DNA of 64,000 nt. Origin: Phellopilus nigrolimitatus (Eukaryota > Basidiomycota > Agaricomycetes > Hymenochaetales > Hymenochaetaceae). The notes under the pieces were generated by a model. The model was given only the letters and a program-made list of their open reading frames with translations, was not told where the DNA came from and searched no databases. The stretch lies in contig JAJOHG010000026.1 in the NCBI GenBank assembly GCA_021029095.1, forward strand, positions 248,001 to 312,000. Direction: 5' to 3'. Each line of letters starts with the position of its first letter. Position 1 is the first letter of the stretch. This document shows, in pieces, positions 21,466 to 31,894 of the stretch. The translations under genes and the position numbers were made by a program.

Positions 21466-22259
21466 CCGACGAACGCAAGGAGGCGCGCGCTCACCACGAC
21501 CGCACCGCTGCCCAGAACTCCCGGGACAAACGCAAGGCGCAGTACACCGCCATGGAGTGCCGCATCGCCGAGCTCAAGGAGGAGAATAGGCTGCTCAGGG
21601 CGGGTATGCATACCTCTGACTCCAAGCAACGCACCGAGAGGGAGAACACAGAACTTAAAGAGAGGATCAAGTCCCTCGAGAAGGGCTGGGAGGCTGTAAT
21701 GAAGGTCCTCGCTATCAAGGGCTTCCGACACCTTCCACATCTACTCCTACTGGCTATCCATCGAACACATCGCCGTCTCCCTCTAATTCGACGACCACTT
21801 TCCCTGTTCGCGTCCCCTGCTTTTCGACTTCCCTCCGAGTCTACCGTGGTCACGGTAGAAGAACATGTCGGCCATCACATTCCAGTCATTCTCGGGGTAC
21901 CTTGTTGTTCGTCGGGATCGCGACGTCGACGATCCGCAGTGGCACGAACACGTCCTCGCGGGCCGGGTTGCAGCGCCGCTCGCGCGCGTGCATCCGCGGT
22001 CTTTAGGGTGCGGGTTAGTGGCACGGAGGGGGAGTGCGCACGGAAGAGGAGCGTGTTGGGCGCGTTGGACGTCAGCGACTGGATGGCGAAGCTCAATGCA
22101 CCCGGAAGCGCGGAGAGGGCGATGGAGGCGTTTATCGCGCTTTTGGTGGAGTTCAACTTGATTGGGACGGGAAGAGAGGAGGAGGGAGGACGCACCCACT
22201 GCTCGTCTTGAGGAGCAGCTCGGTCGCGCGCGAGCTCGCGCTGTCTCCGCCGGCGTGCG

Positions 22260-22662
22260 ACATGGAGACGGAGGATGCGATGATCGCGCTGGATCTAATG
22301 AGTTTGAGTGAGGGGGACGTATGGTACGAGTGTGCCGGCCTGCACGTCTGCATCCTGGTTTTTCTTTTCTCGTGAGTTATGTAGAACAAGTGCCGAGCAG
22401 ACGAAAAGCGGACCTCTGCGGCGATGCGTGCGTTGCTCGTCTTCAGGTCGAGTGTGCCGAACGCGAGGCCCACCGCGAGTCCGTGGCGGAAGTTGCTGAA
22501 ATCCGTCTCGAGCTTCCTGTACACACGCCCCGGCGTGGCGGGGAGGTGCAGGACGACATCGAAGCGCAGCATGTCGCGTGGGCGCAGTGCACGCCCGTCG
22601 AACTCCTTGTGCAATTCAGACAAACTATTTTTCTTTCTTTCTTTCTTGTCTGTTTTCCGCAC
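22260..22662 (-). pseudogene. Fragment of an unrecognised protein gene
   Basis: The minus-strand frame reads LRPRDMLRFDVVLHLPATPG, then VYRKLETDFSNFRHG and FGTLDLKTSNARIAAE. The last part, with SNA after a hydrophobic strand, resembles beta-helical adhesin-like or DUF4097-type repeats, but I cannot name the family with confidence. It contains copy 2 of the duplicated segment and is another piece of the mosaic. Confidence 0.4.
22487..22612. repeat. Segment duplicated at 20999-21125 (copy 2)
   Basis: Starts gaagttgct and ends tccttgtgc. It is the copy in the more continuous coding context. Confidence 0.75.
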
Positions 22663-23092
22663 CTCGATTACTTTTCCCCCTCTAGTTATTTTTAAGTAAA
22701 AATGTAGCCTCTCGTATACTTATGTATGATAGTTCATCTATAATATAGAAAACATTTGACACAAAAAAGGCCCGACATTGAGAACAGTGAGCACGAGGGC
22801 GGGCAACGGTGAGCGGCTATGGTAGTGCTATCTATAAGTGAGTGTGGGCGGGCGGCAGCAGTCATTAGGAATCACGCCGGATAATCTTACATAGCAAGGG
22901 ATGTAAAAAACAAATAAAGTTCTATCCTAGTCTATACTGGGAAGACGGCAGTAGTGTGCCGCGGTTGCACAGCCCTCCATTTTTAGGATAGATCAGGGTC
23001 TGCTGAAGCGTTGAGTTGGAGGTGGCCTCAACCCAGAACTCCAAAAAAGGGCTCATATTGATTGTGTTAAGTAACCCAATCAATTTCAAATT
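22663..23092. other. Spacer before the right terminal repeat
   Basis: Contains a pyrimidine-rich run near 22625 but no gene that I can support. Confidence 0.4.
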
Positions 23093-24100
23093 TGTCTTAT
23101 TATAATATTCTAAGTTGTGAAAGGCTTGAATTTTGCCAGCATTTACAGTTTGTCTTTAATATCTTTTGACTGGCTGGGATGTCCTATTTTTGGGATTTCC
23201 CGAGCTTGGGAATGCCCAAGCTGGGACCTCCCAAACTTGGGAGTTCCCAAGCTTGGGAGTTCCCAAGCATGGGAATACCCATGCTGGGAGTTCCCAGGCT
23301 TGGGAAATTCCATGCTGGGAGTTCCCAATCTTGGGAATGTCCATGCTGGGATTTTCCAAGCTTGGGAATACCCACACTGGGAGTTCCCAAGCTTGTAAAT
23401 ACCTCATATAACTACATATAACCACATAGTAAAATTGTATAGTGCCGTACAATCGGATAATGTTATCTGTATCTTAAGCACACTATGTACGTTTTATGAA
23501 TATAAGTTGTGCAATCCAACGTGTTTTCTTTTATACTGTTCTAAAATGAGTCTGTGCAGTATGACTACAACTTTACCATAAGAGTTTTAGAAAGAGAACT
23601 TATCCTTGTGATATGGCATATTGACATGCACAGTAAAAAGAAAGCCTGAATATACATTGTGACACAATTCCCTGTATTTTGTCAGAGGAATGATGTCCTG
23701 ACTGACCCCTGAATTGACCTGCCTCTGACCTAGTTTGTACTAAAACCCCTGGTGTCCCAGGCCAGATCAAGCTGTGGTTTGGGCTCTAATTGGTACTATA
23801 GAATCCAGTATATGTATGCCATGCAGCAAAGAGAAAACTGCTATAATTAGGTCTATTTATTGGGGAATTCCCAAACCAGGACCCCCTGACAGCCAGTGAC
23901 AAGCTATGGGATTACCCATGGCTGGGTTTTCCCAGAGACCCTGAGATCAGTCTGGGGAATTCCCGAAATTGGGAAAATCCAGACCTCTGGGAAACCCCAC
24001 ACCCTTTGGGAATGCCACTGAAAAAGGGGACCTAATAGGCCAAACCCTCTTGGGGAGAGTTATATCTAATAGGTCCTCTGTAGGGGGGTGCCTGAAGTGG
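23093..24100 (-). repeat. Right long terminal inverted repeat of the 8.65-kb element
   Basis: Inverted partner of 15446-16373. It is slightly longer because its subterminal array has more units. Confidence 0.9.
23190..23400. repeat. Subterminal array of alternating GGGAA/TTCCC units (right)
   Basis: Inverted counterpart of the left array, with more units. It ends at the conserved tacaagctcgggaactccc-like start, seen here on the minus strand. Confidence 0.8.
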
Positions 24101-24105
24101 TTCTT

Positions 24106-24816
24106 CATGCCGCAAAAATCACAGACAAGAGGCTGAGACGAGGAGGAGGACGATGAAGTCGATTTGGAGGGTGGAGCAGAGGCCTTGAGAGCGAGTGCAG
24201 AGTCTGCAGCACGAGGTCCACTGGCTTTCTGTTCCTGCAAGAACGCTTTCTTGACCGTCTCGAGGGTGAAGGTAGGCATAAGCAGCAGGGCAGATCGGAA
24301 GGCTTTATACTCGTCTGGGAGAGCGCGAATAAGACACATGGATGCAAGCTCATCCTCAAACTGGACAAGGGTGAGCTTAGAGCTGCGCGCATTCCTGAGC
24401 TTGTGCAACGACTCCTCAACGCGAGCAGTGAGTGCAGTAAGTGACTCGTCCTCAGCTTTGGCAATGCTGAAGAACTCGTCATAGGCAATAAAACGCGATG
24501 CCGCATTGTCCTGCTGGTTGAGCTCCTTCAGCTTCTTCAACATCTCCACTGGGTTACCCAAATCGTCCTGAACCAGGATCTGCATGCCATGCTCGAGTTT
24601 TCCGTAGATAAAACCGGCTGCTTGCTCCGATTTCTCCTCCCATGCCTCCTGCTCCTCTGCCTTTGATGGTTTCGTCGCAATGCCAGAAGCGATGCGCCAG
24701 AGAGTCTTGGCTTGGAGAGCAGCTCGCATTTCGAGTTTCCATGTCGCATAGTTGCTGTCATTGAGCTTAGCGAAGGAAAATGTCGATTGCGAGTCGGAGG
24801 TGGTAGATGCGGACAT
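24106..24816 (-). CDS. gag: Copia A Gag, truncated in its zinc knuckle by the TIR element
   Basis: The ATG at 24814-24816 begins MSASTTSDSQSTFSFAKLND, followed by a typical copia Gag helical domain (YATWKLEMRAAL and onward) and a Ser-rich linker. It then enters the zinc knuckle with CDFCGMKN, where the 8.65-kb insertion cuts it. The rest of the knuckle (HLEATC) is found across the insertion at 15445 and below. Without the insertion and one TTCTT copy, the C-x2-C-x4-H-x4-C pattern is continuous. The open frame running on into the inserted TIR is fortuitous. Confidence 0.88.
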
Positions 24817-25797
24817 AACGATGCGAGCGATGGTAGACGATGGTGGTGCGAGTGAGAGTGCGAAGTTGGGGATCAAACGGACAAGCGGTTGGGGCGTGAT
24901 GGCCGAAAACGTGTACAAGCCGAATTACGCGATTTGCAGATATCAGGTCAATACCAGCCAAACAGATTCCAAACACCCAAAATGATTGCAGTATACACAG
25001 AATCGTCGCAAGACAGTGCTGGTCTGTCAGTCTGTTAAGACTCCGCAGGCACCGCTGGATGAGAGAGGCTCTAGGCTTAAGTAAACACTCAAAAGAGCGT
25101 CACAAAGGGCAAACTAAGGCCCTGCAGTCGAGCTTCACAACCAATAGACTATCTGATCCAACAACAACCAAATGGAGTGAAATGGGTCTGAACTGTCAGG
25201 TACCAGAGCTGGCAAACCGCGCAAAACGCGACACAGAGGGGGAACGGGTGGAGCGATTGAGACGCAAATCAACACACACCGAGACAACGTGAACACGAGC
25301 ACGTGTGTAAAATCGCAGAGCGATCGAGCAAGAACTGAGTCCGCTATGCAGAAACGATGCAGGGAGCAGACAAACAGACAGATAGAGACTGCAAAAGTCG
25401 AAATCGATGCAGCACCCTCAAATCGAAGTCGAATCGGCCACAAGTTGGTACGACGAGTGGGACCAGAGTATGGAGACGACGTGCGAAGTTTCAGCACGAT
25501 CCGTCGAGCCGATTTTGAGCGATGAGATGAAAAGCAGAGAGTGCAGATGAGAGGATGATAAGGATGGATGTCGAAGCAGAGGGGTGTAGAGTGCCAGCAA
25601 GTGCGAATGGCGGCACAAAAATCGACACAAAGACGACGGACACACCACAGAACCTAACGCTGCGATTACAGCCCAATCCGAACAGCCAGAACTTTGCAGT
25701 TGACAGAAACTCTTCCAGAGGGACCAGATCAACTCCGATTTGAACGAAAATCAAGGAGGAGGTTGTCGACGGTGTACTGAACGTTGTTGTGAAGTTA
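24817..25797 (-). other. Long 5' leader of copia A
   Basis: About 980 bp between the PBS and the Gag start. It has no convincing protein signal on either strand, only unsupported short frames. Confidence 0.5.
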
Positions 25798-25816
25798 CAG
25801 CGCAAGGCTCATAACC
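25798..25816 (-). promoter_or_regulatory. Copia A primer-binding site matching the initiator tRNA-Met anticodon region
   Basis: The minus strand directly after the LTR end (CTCACA) reads GGTTATGAGCCTTGCGC. This is complementary to the anticodon arm of initiator tRNA-Met (loop CUCAUAA), the half-tRNA priming known for Drosophila copia and Ty5. The same site occurs in copia B. Confidence 0.7.
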
Positions 25817-25996
25817 TGTGAGGCGGAGTGGTCTCACAACAAACACAGACAGTGACCTGAGTCCAATGGATGAGTGCAAAAGATAATATATTAGGGAAAC
25901 TAAACATGCCTGAGTCCAATGGATGAGTGCAAAAGATAGAGAGCACCATCCATGGACTCTGCCGCTTCAAGGGAAGCATTATGTAATACATCAACA
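25817..25996 (-). repeat. 5' LTR of copia A
   Basis: Minus-strand TGTTGATGTATT... to ...CCTCACA, about 180 bp, placed by the adjoining PBS. It contains two copies of a roughly 28-bp unit (about 25856-25886 and 25913-25940). The outer edge at 25996 is inferred from the TG start only, because no 3' LTR is available. Confidence 0.6.
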
Positions 25997-26079
25997 TGTC
26001 AGGTGACGCAGAACAACAAGTCAGGAGTTCAAGTCACCTGGTACGCAAAATAATAAAAGGAAATAAAGTGTCCAAGATC

Positions 26080-26480
26080 ATACTATATCCAATACCGCTA
26101 CCGAAGCCAGATACGTTGGTGTTCTCAGGTGCGGCAGACTGGAACGACTGCTGAGTCTGCTGCCCCGTAAACTGGCCCTCGCCGACAAGGCTGGGCATGA
26201 AGAGTTGCCCACTTGGAGCAAGCTGTGTGTCCGGCACCACACCTGGCGCAGGCGGCATCCCGGCGTCATAACCAGGATCCGCGCCATAACCGTTCGCGCC
26301 GCCGTAGTATGCCTGTGTCGCACCTGCTGCATATTGCATACTGCCTCTGTTTTGAGTGAAGCGTGGCCGTATCCAGTGGAGCTAGTTGCGCGGCGCCCGG
26401 AGCTTGTCCTGGCACATCCCACTGCGTATGCCCTGTGGCAGTTTCTGTTGGACATGTCGACATTGTCGTTCAGCGGCGCA
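26080..26480 (-). pseudogene. WW-domain protein gene fragment
   Basis: The minus strand reads TETATGHTQWDVPGQAP, the second half of a WW domain (TGxTQWxxP). After a frame change it reads a Gly/Tyr/Gln-rich tail (AYYGGANGYGADPGYD, then a PPAPG-containing part). WW domains bind proline-rich partners. The first half of the domain and the gene start are missing, so this is a truncated copy. It sits between copia A and the cyclin fragment, in DNA ending at a hAT-like terminus, and may be cargo of that element. Confidence 0.6.
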
Positions 26481-26965
26481 CTTTGGGGAGAATTACAATG
26501 CACACACCAATGAACAAATATCCCTGGCTATTGGCTCCTGGATCTCAAACTTGTCTTGCACTTCGCACGCGCGCGACAGAGATGGCTGTCTTTCTCGAAC
26601 TCGAGGGCATGCTGCACGCCGAGAATGTGCCCGACTGTGGCTGCACGATGCGGAAGGGTGACTCTGTGCTCTCGACCGGGCCCCTTTGCTGGACATGTGA
26701 CTTCATGGGCACGACGGGCAACGCGCCGCCGCTTGTGGGCAAGACCTCGCGGAGGCGGTTGATGAGCGGTCTGCTGTGTGCGGACATGCTGATCGCGAGT
26801 CCCTGCGACCTGTCCGTGCCTTCAAGCGTGGTGGCGGGTGTCAACATGCCCTCACCCTCGGAGTCACGCAGGATCAGCGAGGACGACGGCGTGCTGGCCT
26901 GGGTGGAGTACGAGAGGTACTCAGCGACATGCTTCCGCAAGCGGAAACAGCTGACAAATGCTGAA
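26481..26965. other. Stretch with no supported gene
   Basis: GC-rich with open frames on both strands, none convincing. It may include degraded N-terminal cyclin coding sequence. Confidence 0.35.
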
Positions 26966-27850
26966 AGATGCCCGCGAAGCCGCTCTGTACCCTCCCGCCG
27001 CTGCCTTGTCCCCTCCTGTGCCCTCGTCGCACGTTCCTCGCTGTGCTTATTCTGGCCTCGAAATTCTTGCAAGACAGATGCTACTCAAACCATGCATGGA
27101 CCAAACTCCCCGGGCTTCCCGCGCAGGAGGTCGGCCGCTGCGAACACGCTCTTGGAGATGCGCTAGAGTGGTGTCTGTGGGTCAGTAAAGGTGCTTTGGT
27201 GCCCGAGGAACGCTCGCATTTGATCATGCGCACGAAGAGCAAGAATGCAATTTCAAGGCTGGCGTCTCCTGCTGCGTGTGCGTCGTCGAATATGCCGAGC
27301 CCGCCGCTGTCGGATTCTAGTGCAAGTCTAGAGATTGGGTGTGTGCTGCCTATGCTGCCACCCGCTCAAAGCAACCAACCAACAACACTGTCGATCCCTC
27401 CCGCTTCGCAGATGCCAAGCACATCGTACTTTTCCCCGTCCGACATGAACTTCATCGCTCCCTCGTCGAGCCCAACTCGACACCCAGAGCGCGGTCTTCA
27501 GTGCCTCGTGGTCGCTTGCGCACAGCACAAGCTTGTCGGACTTGTCTGAGTCCGGCTCGAGCAGCGGGTCCATTGCAACACCCCCGGACGTGCTCCGTGC
27601 ATTTGCGCCAGGGTCCGCAGCCAGCTTCAACGTGCAGCGCGCCGCCGCGTTGCGCGCAGGTGCACTCTGCAACGAGTATGCGAAGGCCGCCGCCGGCGAC
27701 GCGGTGCTCAAAGGCTTCCCACTCCCCGGTGTGCCGATGGACGTGATGGACGTGACGGACCTGACATCGTGGTACACACAGGTCCTGTCCTCGAGCGACC
27801 ACGCGTTCGGCAGCGGCCAGGTGTCCATGCTGGACAGCCTGGGCAGCTAG
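26966..27850 (+). pseudogene. PCL/Pho80-type cyclin gene fragment
   Basis: The plus strand reads CPRRTFLAVLILASKFLQDR, then CYSNHAWTKLPGLP and VGRCEHALGDALEWCLW. This is the core of a Pho85-type cyclin fold as found in fungal PCL/Pho80 proteins, which direct a cyclin-dependent kinase. A Ser/Pro-rich tail (SSNMPSPPLSDSSASLE and onward) follows, and after a frameshift near 27530 a second tail frame runs to TAG at 27848-27850. The N-terminal part of the cyclin box is missing or scrambled. It is a broken copy, probably cargo of the hAT-like element ending at 28208. Confidence 0.7.
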
Positions 27851-28044
27851 TGGTACGGGCACGCCACACGCATGATTGTGGGCGCAGCACCCCCGCGGGA
27901 CGCTCGAGGCTCGTTTTGCGTGCGCGGCGCTTGTGCACTCCACCATACATGTACACGGTGTCGGTGGCTACTTGCGCTGCAGAACGGGACAGGGATGCTT
28001 GTTTTCTTTTGTCTTTACTATTATAATAAATGCTACATAACACT

Positions 28045-28208
28045 ACATATACCCGTGAACTAACCATCGACCCGCGGGTTTCTGAGGACCCGTGGATCCG
28101 TGTCCCAACGGATCCAGGTCAAGACGGGTCCGGGTCGAGGATTTTTCGTCACCGGTGACCCGCCAACGGGTCCGGTTCAACCCGTGGGTGGACTCGTGGT
28201 GAGCCCTA
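28045..28208. mobile_element. Right terminus of a second hAT-like element
   Basis: The end reads GGACTCGTGGTGAGCCCTA at 28208, identical to the 19-bp TIR of the complete element at 33560-35910. The preceding roughly 160 bp of ACCCG-type subterminal repeats match 35740-35910. No matching left end or duplication of ttcttaag (28209-28216) is visible, so the left side was lost or lies beyond the copia insertion. Confidence 0.8.
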
Positions 28209-28592
28209 TTCTTAAGTAGTTTATTTACATGTCAGTATACTTTGTTTATGACAGCGATTTGGTGTCCCATTGACCGGTGAATGACTGTACCTCAGGCAGG
28301 GTTGTCGCCACCTCGACCTTGCTTTCCGGCAGCACAACCTGTAGTCCCTAGAGAGGTCCATGCGTGCCGGGCACGCGAGCGGCATGTGCCAGCCGGAGCC
28401 GGAGATCACCGGAGGAAGCGGTTAAGCGACGGCAGACGTACCTGGTTTCTCGAGAAACGCTGAGGTAAGCGCCCCCCGCCACCGTGGCGTTTCTCGTGAA
28501 AGAAGAGCAAATTCGAGCTGAAGTTGACTAGTCGCAACTAAGTCAAGTATGTCGTAGTACCACCCCAGTCACTTGCCCTGCTTACTTCCTCA
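28209..28592. other. Upstream region of the 1018-residue gene
   Basis: Contains a short palindrome (gtttctcgagaaac, about 28445) and no other feature that I can support. It presumably holds the promoter. Confidence 0.35.
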
Positions 28593-31500
28593 ATGCTCCA
28601 TCGTCCAGCCGACTCACGTCTCTTGTCGAACTTGCTCTCCCATGAGAGGGACTACGTTCACTCCTTGCACTCTCAACTCGACTATGAACAGGCTTCTCTC
28701 GCTTCCTTTTCTGCTTACGCTTCTGCCTCCCCTCCACCCATCTCGCAGGCTATAGTCGCTGTCGCTGGTGCGCTTATTGGTGCAAATGACGCGCTTCGGG
28801 GTTATGTTCTAGCGGTGGAGGAGTGGTGTGAACAGCTCAAGATGCTGAAGGATATGGAGGACGAAGTTGGGAATATTGCTAGAGATCGGGAGATCCTGTA
28901 AGCTCATTTCGCGTTGCTCTCGAGTATCTCCATGAGAAGGGAGCTGTTGAAAGGGAAGATACCGAGAAAATGCTTATCTTGAGCTCAATTATAGGGTCGA
29001 CCGTCTCATCAAAGCCTCCAAATCCAACAATACAAAGCGTCGTTCTATCATTCCTTCGAGTTCAAACAATTCCACGAACTCGTCTATCTTCTCGTCTTCG
29101 ACTCCTACTCTAGATCATCTTACCTTTAGCAACTCCAAACTCAACCTTGCACAGAGCGAATTACAAGCTTGCGAAGCGCATCTAACGGAGAAAGAACGAG
29201 TTTTGGTACATATGCGGGAGAATGCTCTGACGGGAGGCCTAAGGGCCCGATGCAGGGCACTAGTTAGTTGCGGTTGGAAGTGGGCCGAGGTGGGCAAACT
29301 TGGTTTGAAGGCTTTAGATGGCCCAGACCTGGTGGATGGTGAGTAGTGATGTATTCTTCTACCAGGATTGCAAATCTCAATGACTAGCATAATTTATATT
29401 ATGTCTCTGCCGTTCTTTGATGATTTGATCTGTACGCGTAGCCGGACCGCTCCATAGTTCTAATACTCTTTCTGATGCTTTCTTAGGTCTTCCTGGCTCT
29501 CAATTTCACAAACCGCTCCCAAATCTGCATGCCCCTTACGCGCGACCTTCCTCCGACCTTTCTTCTTCTCTCACACCTTCGCAATCAGCCTCTCAAATTT
29601 TCACAGCAGAAGCCTTCTCTGAACACGCTCATTTGAGTTCTACTAGTTCGGGCGTCCCAACTTTGTACAGTGCTCTCCCCGAAGCCGACATCAACGACAA
29701 CACTTCATCATTCGCACTTAATCTTCCGCCTGCGCACGCAATCTCCGAAGAAGATCACCTCGTTCCTCTTCAGATGAAATTTCCAAGTACTGCAGAAGAT
29801 GACCTCGGTGGCAGCAGCGACGGAGAGGAGACAGACGAGCGTATGTATGAGGTCCATGAAAACAAGCATTTCTCGAAACCTTCCTCTGCCGTCGTAAATG
29901 TAGGATCAAGGAAGACAAGCTCAAGCTCACGTCTTTCGCTAAAACGCACTAAGCGTCGGACGGCCAGCAATGGCCACGGAGTGGACTTATCTTCTTCCAT
30001 AAGCACACCGACACCCGTTAACTACGAGTCCCCCTCGAGAACGCAAACGCGTAATATCGACGCATACGGGACCGTGACCAGCTCTTCCACTTGCTCCGAT
30101 GGTCAGCAGGACTCTCCAAGACGTCGTAAGCGCGCGACATTCCTCGGATTCGGTGCGATAACCGGTCTTTTCCACAAGCGCGGTCGCGCCTCGTCTGTGT
30201 CGCTAGATGCAAACACAAACGCGTCGTTTACTGCTCGTCCTCCATCTTCTGACACTCAAGGCCAGTGGCACACACGAACAGATCGGAATCTGAAGAATGC
30301 GGGTCGGACAGACGGGAGCTCAGATGAGGACGTAAAGAAGCGTCTTGCAGAAACATCGAGTAAAACGATTATAGACTACGACGTATTGAAGAAGAAGAGT
30401 GTTATCGAGTCGAAGGCGCTTCCGAACCCGCAATCTAGTCAGCCAGCGATACAGACAGGCGTGACCGACGGCCTAGCTCCTGCTAGAACTCGTGCCGCAA
30501 GTCAGAAAAAGCTGAAGAAAGCAGCTCACGGTTCACTAAAGAAACCTTCCATTGTGGCAGGCGTTTCTCAAAATGGGAGTGCACCGAATCTCGGGAGAAT
30601 GGCGGTGGGGCAGAAGCTGGCTAGTGAGGAGTTTGGAAAGCCACAGACAAGCAATGAGTCCACATCCATTTCCTCGTCAACGCCTGTGTCCCGTTCTCCG
30701 ACTAATCCGCAATCGACTCTACCGAACGGGGTCTCGAAGCGCTCTGCGTCTCTCGAAATTCCTTCTTCTACGACTGCTAGACGGCGTGCGGAAACGTGGT
30801 TAGACCCTGGTCGAGCAACATCAGGTAAGACAACACACATTTCGAGCAATCACAGCGTCCCCGCACCGTCACGTGGCCAGGCGAGTTTGATGAGCATCGT
30901 TGAAGGCGTTGCTCAGCAGAATCGCGAGGGCTGGCTTCAGTCGAACCCGAAGAACCAGCTCGTCGAGGTTCACGCACCCAAGAGCGTTTTCCTGAGTTCT
31001 ACTGCAGATAAATCCCTGTCCGTGTCCTCGTCATCGCTCGCTACTGTCCCAGTTTCGGATTCATATGGCAAAACTGGACGCGGTGGGAAAAAACGAGGCG
31101 TTTCGTCCGTGCTAGTGCAAAGTGCAGATTTACATCGACTCAGCACTATTTCAGCGTCAAGCTCGGAGCCCTCGCTTCCGTTGAAAAATGGTTCGGAGTC
31201 TCGTATAACGTCATGTGCGTCGGCCGCGCCAAAAACGCCTTTGAGGTCGGCATTGAGAAATCGCACACCGAGTCCAAACCCGCTTACCGTATCGACTCCA
31301 AGACCTGGAAGTCCTCCGCTAAGCACGGCGGCAATATCGGCTGGTTCAACAACCGTAGCTATTCCTGCCCCTCACTTTTTTCATCCTAGCTCCAAATCAC
31401 GCAAAGACGATGACGCGGCATCGACTGTGTCATCTGCTTACGAGACTGGGCACGAAGACATGGAAGATGCATTGGATGCGCCTCCAACTCCTCCGCCGCA

Positions 31501-31894
31501 TGAGGTAGACTCAGAACTCATGAAGTCCATACGCACGTCACACGGCGGCTTTGTTAGCGGGATGAAAGCGGATGGGACACAGATCTCAGCCTCATCGTCT
31601 GGGGGAACGGCGATCCCATCTTCGCGCAGGAAGAGCGTACGCGTTTCCTTGCAACCCACGTTCTCCCCGACTCCTCCAGCTCTCTATGATTACGAGGAGG
31701 AACATACTCCTTGGGCTTCTTCGACGCCGAAAGATGGAATGAGAAACAGCACCTGGACGTCTCGCATCAGGGAGCCAAATTCGAGATGGGAAGATTCGAG
31801 TGAGGAGGATGAGGAATACAGTCGCGCGAAACAAATGCTTCACAAGGCCTCAAAAAACCTGGAAAAAACGACACAGCAAATTGACCGCAAGTGA
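28593..31894 (+). CDS. Conserved-looking fungal protein with N-terminal helical (BAR-like) region, 3 exons
   Basis: Exons are 28593-28897, 28995-29338 and 29487-31894. Both introns are GT-AG and phases are consistent, giving 1018 residues. The first 220 residues are helical and rich in Leu and Ala (LLSNLLSHERDYVHSLHSQL, AVAGALIGANDALRGYV, then DMEDEVGNIARDREILVDRL). The pattern resembles membrane-curving BAR/Ivy1-like domains, but I cannot prove this. The remaining 800 residues are Ser/Thr/Pro-rich and probably disordered, with polybasic patches (SRRKS, RRRKRA), and end in an acidic then helical tail. The start is the first ATG in frame and has no upstream competitor. The gene looks intact although transposon DNA ends less than 400 bp upstream. 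Function unknown. Confidence 0.75.

Larger units (their letters stand above)
20880..21720 (+). pseudogene. bZIP transcription factor fragment, interrupted
   Basis: The plus strand near 20915-20998 reads a Ser/Asp-rich linker ending SRKRPRTDMSG. About 460 bp later (21470-21715) a basic region and leucine zipper appear: ERKEARAHHDRTAAQNSRDK and RKAQY, then an EENRLLRAG zipper part and ENTELKERIKSLE. This arrangement resembles fungal Hac1-like bZIP proteins that act in the unfolded protein response. The DNA between the two parts (from about 20999) is a copy of a segment also found at 22487-22612. The invariant Asn of the bZIP basic motif (N-R-x-A-A) is Asp here, so DNA binding would be lost. It is a broken captured copy, not a working gene. 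Confidence 0.75.
15446..24100. mobile_element. 8655-bp non-autonomous TIR transposon carrying host gene fragments
   Basis: The ends are inverted copies starting CCACTTCAGGCACCCCCC at 15446 and mirrored at 24100. They are flanked by TTCTT on both sides (15441-15445 and 24101-24105), a 5-bp target duplication. Excising the element with one TTCTT rejoins the copia Gag zinc knuckle exactly. The terminal repeats are about 0.93 and 1.0 kb, with subterminal arrays. The interior (16374-23092) contains a MITE, a ribosomal protein L4 pseudogene, a broken bZIP gene, a duplicated unrecognised segment and AT-rich spacers. No transposase-like ORF is seen, so movement would depend on another element. The superfamily is not assigned: the 5-bp duplication is not the 8 bp of hAT or the TA of Tc1/mariner. 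Confidence 0.9.
11600..25996 (-). mobile_element. Ty1/copia retrotransposon A, split by an 8.65-kb TIR element and lacking a 3' LTR
   Basis: The minus-strand order is LTR (25817-25996), PBS, about 1 kb leader, Gag (from 24816), then, after removal of the 15446-24100 insertion, protease/integrase, RT and RNase H down to the TAA at 11600-11602. Gag, integrase and RT share one frame apart from two in-frame stops (TAG 15239-15241, TGA 13706-13708). No copy of the 180-bp LTR is found beside 11600, so the 3' end is lost. Integrase before RT identifies the copia group. Confidence 0.9.

Noticed and set aside
23947..24105. C-terminal extension of copia A Gag beyond the zinc knuckle
   Set aside because: This part of the frame is read-through into the inserted terminal repeat.
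24947..24967. PBS for copia A at minus-strand TGGTATTGACCTG
   Set aside because: No CA-ending LTR adjoins it; the site at 25798-25816 matches copia B's PBS and adjoins a TG...CA repeat.
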